From Prorocentrum cordatum (Eukaryota > Sar > Dinophyceae > Prorocentrales > Prorocentraceae), in NCBI GenBank assembly GCA_963575745.1, contig CAUYUJ010003980.1, forward strand, positions 255,143 to 319,142: a stretch of 64,000 nt of DNA. The letters are read 5' to 3'. The notes under the pieces are model-generated. The model had not been told where the DNA came from and did not search any database. It saw only the letters and a program-made list of their open reading frames with translations. A program made the position numbers and the translations under genes. Shown one piece after another: positions 62,562 through 64,000 of the stretch. Within the stretch, counting starts at the first letter, position 1, and each line of letters opens with the position of its first letter.

Positions 62562-63468
62562 GTGTAGCTGCCTCCGTTACTAGCCCCACATTGACCAGTG
62601 ATGCAGGCAGCCCCGCGGGAGTCGTCGTCGATGCAGCCGCGGTGCTGTTCATCATGGCCGTAACGCGGTTGAGCTCTTCATGGAGGTCCCTGAGCTCGTT
62701 CGCCCTCTGGAGAATGTCATCATGACGATTATGTGATTCTTGATCTCCAGCAAGGGCGTAGTGGAACTCGGCAGCAATGAGGCCAACACCCCTGCAGATA
62801 GCACAGGGGGCCTCGCTCGAGGAACCTTCCATGTTTCCAGCCAGCTGCCTATCCACATGAGCGCGTACCACACGATCCCAGCATTGTGCGTGGAATATGT
62901 GGCCGCACTGGAGGCGCCAGATCTTGTCGTGATTCATGAACAGGTCCAGGCATATGGCACACCTACTGAAATCGCCGTCACTGATGATGGGCGGCGTTGC
63001 CGCTGGCCTGATGTGCATCTGACGCTCCAGGGTGGACTCTCCGGCTTCGAATCGAATAAGTGATAACGTCGGCAGCTGCATTGATGCAGCCATGGTTGGA
63101 CTGCTCGCAGGTGTCCCTGCTATAGTGCGGTTCGCAGGCTGCCCTTCGCGGCTCAGCATTCTGCTGGCCTGACGATCCTGATGTCGGCGCTGCCGCGTGG
63201 CCTGCATCGCCAAATTGGCTTGCTGCGCCTCGCTTATGGCCTGGATTTCAGGGCGCATCTCTCCCATGGTCGGCGGCAGCACTAGGCCTGGGGCCTGCTG
63301 CTGCACATCTTGATCCATGGGGGGAGCCAGATAGCCATAGTGAGGTATCTGTCCTGGCACACCTGACGCATATCCTGAGCCACGTGTCAACTGCGACTGG
63401 TAGAATTCGGCGGCCGTCGCCCGAACATATGGATTTTTCGGGCTGTGTTCCCACCCGAGCAGCACCAC
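62539..63468 (-). CDS. RING-H2 finger protein segment of the copia polyprotein
   Basis: A 309-codon frame. Residues 170-225 form a RING-H2 finger: C170-x2-C173, C188-x-H190-x2-H193-x2-C196, C222-x2-C225 (CAICLDLF ... LQCGHIFHAQCW ... CAICRG). Such fingers recruit ubiquitin-conjugating enzymes and often act as ubiquitin ligases. A role for one in a retroelement polyprotein, such as controlling host factors or protein turnover, is inference. Flanks are Gln/Ala-rich and contain four AG-x-PA hairpins; the last, at 62545-62559, has one extra base and moves the reading into the next frame. A one-base shift near 63470, beside GCGCAGGTGAGT, separates it from the upstream frame. Confidence 0.7.
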   Translation of the reverse strand: MVLLGWEHSPKNPYVRATAAEFYQSQLTRGSGYASGVPGQIPHYGYLAPPMDQDVQQQAPGLVLPPTMGEMRPEIQAISEAQQANLAMQATRQRRHQDRQASRMLSREGQPANRTIAGTPASSPTMAASMQLPTLSLIRFEAGESTLERQMHIRPAATPPIISDGDFSRCAICLDLFMNHDKIWRLQCGHIFHAQCWDRVVRAHVDRQLAGNMEGSSSEAPCAICRGVGLIAAEFHYALAGDQESHNRHDDILQRANELRDLHEELNRVTAMMNSTAAASTTTPAGLPASLVNVGLVTEAATLAGGTCY

Positions 63469-63574
63469 TCACCTGCGCATGATAATCAGGAAAGAATGGA
63501 TGATCCATTGGCGCTGCCGTTGGACGATCAGCAGACGTTGGATCGTAAGTCGGATGGCTGAAGAATGCTGTCAC

Positions 63575-63986
63575 CTAACCAAACCGATTGGGGTTGTCCA
63601 GCGAAGGATTTGAATCCGGAACATACTCCCACGGCGGCATCCAGTTGGCATTAGGGTGGTCGATGCCATCCCTCCGCATGCTCTGAGCGGCCTCACGCAT
63701 CTGCCGGTGCATCCATTCCTGCTGACCAACTAAAGTACTCTGTATGGCGCACTGGTCAGAAATAGCAGGTTGCCCTGCAATTGGACGTGGCGATGCAAAT
63801 GGCGATGTCGCCTGTAGAGCCTGGTAGAGCTGCGGGTCCATACGAATACTTTGGAGCCTCGCCTGCAGACTGTCGTTGCTCCCAACAATTTGTGGAATAC
63901 CAAATGGTGTAGTAGCTCTGCTCATAGGAGCGACTGAAGCAGGTTGCCCTGAAGGTACTGGCAGCTGTTGAACCTGAGCACGCCAC
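63575..63986 (-). pseudogene. N-terminal part of the copia polyprotein, incomplete
   Basis: The frame 63925-63575 and its continuation upstream to about 63955 read as a Gln/Met/Pro-rich disordered protein (for example QQEWMHRQMREAAQSMRRDG) with two AG-x-PA or SG-x-PA hairpins (63765 and 63939). It runs towards the window edge, so the true start is not visible. A downstream frame (63574-63480) continues with HPTYDPTSADRPTAAPMDHP before the shift near 63470. Confidence 0.5.
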
Positions 63987-64000
63987 GGATCGTTGGCGTA

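Larger units (their letters stand above)
58172..63952 (-). repeat. Dispersed 14-nt hairpin series GCAGG-NNNN-CCTGC encoding AG-x-PA
   Basis: Sites (plus coordinates): 58172, 58286, 59529, 60297, 61378, 61740, 62488, 62545 (15 nt), 62603, 63107, 63134, 63765, 63939, plus a loop-deleted 11-nt form at 58434. In the sense strand most read GCAGGGCAACCTGC or GCAGGGACACCTGC: a 5-bp stem with a GNNA-type loop (GCAA five times, GACA three times, GAAA once). The reading AG-x-PA is open at each site, in the same codon phase and orientation. None is found in the integrase core, RT or RNase H, nor elsewhere in the window. Confidence 0.85.
54403..63986 (-). mobile_element. Ty1/copia-type retrotransposon with RING and methyltransferase-like domains (5' end outside window)
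   Basis: In sense (minus) order: gag-like region with RING-H2, methyltransferase-like region, C5-methyltransferase-like domain plus Cys-rich zinc segment, integrase, reverse transcriptase, RNase H. Integrase before RT is the copia order. Known dinoflagellate copia elements carry DNA methyltransferases (reported for Symbiodinium by de Mendoza and colleagues), and this copy fits that group. The polyprotein is interrupted by at least seven in-frame nonsense codons and several one-base shifts, so it is a pseudogene, though all domains remain recognisable. The start and the 5' LTR lie beyond the right edge. GC content is lower than in the YR element, closer to 50%. Confidence 0.85.

Overview
The window looks like nuclear DNA of a dinoflagellate, rich in repeats and poor in genes. 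The evidence is a spliced-leader relic on the minus strand at 5605-5626 (20 of 22 bases match the dinoflagellate spliced leader as I know it, followed by an open frame), a weaker one at 10593-10612, and retroelement proteins that resemble the Ty1/copia and tyrosine-recombinase elements known from Symbiodiniaceae genomes. I cannot name the species. Almost every long open frame in the low-complexity tracts is a by-product of composition, and host genes are limited to a few exon-like pieces.

Layout. 1-4.5 kb is mostly featureless, with one possible exon end and a GC-rich open stretch. 4.65-7.15 kb is a nest of short repeats around a minus-strand BED-finger retrogene. 7.2-17.5 kb alternates GC-rich open sequence, a satellite of about 240 bp, (CCAAGA)-type, (CTACT), (GTC), (CAT) and other simple arrays. 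17.8-18.3 kb is a minus-strand exon with a membrane segment. 18.6-24.5 kb holds a 64-bp satellite in a higher-order arrangement, a second tandem family of about 90 bp, and a GT tract. 26.2-27.1 kb is a non-LTR (LINE) reverse transcriptase relic.

27.5-35.2 kb is a decayed but structurally complete YR retrotransposon of the PAT/Ngaro type. It has split direct repeats in the order A1-ORFs-B1-A2-B2, a gag-like ORF, RT/RNase H, and a tyrosine recombinase fused to a C5-methyltransferase-like domain. 36.9-38.0 kb has a coiled-coil ORF and a TPR-like exon on the minus strand. 38.5-53.0 kb is dominated by CTTGGG/CCAAGA quasi-repeats spaced 10-11 bp apart, with 42-43 bp sub-repeats, a recent 1,204-bp tandem duplication, and a LINE C-terminal fragment at 45.5-47.1 kb.

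54.4-64.0 kb (minus strand, running off the right edge) is a Ty1/copia-type retrotransposon. In sense order it holds a gag-like region with a RING-H2 finger, a methyltransferase-like region, a second C5-cytosine-methyltransferase-like domain, a Cys-rich zinc segment, integrase, reverse transcriptase and RNase H. Its reading frames are broken by nonsense codons and one-base shifts. Its N-terminal half carries about 13 copies of a 14-nt hairpin, GCAGG-NNNN-CCTGC, in one orientation and one codon phase, each reading AG-x-PA. This is the most unusual pattern in the window.
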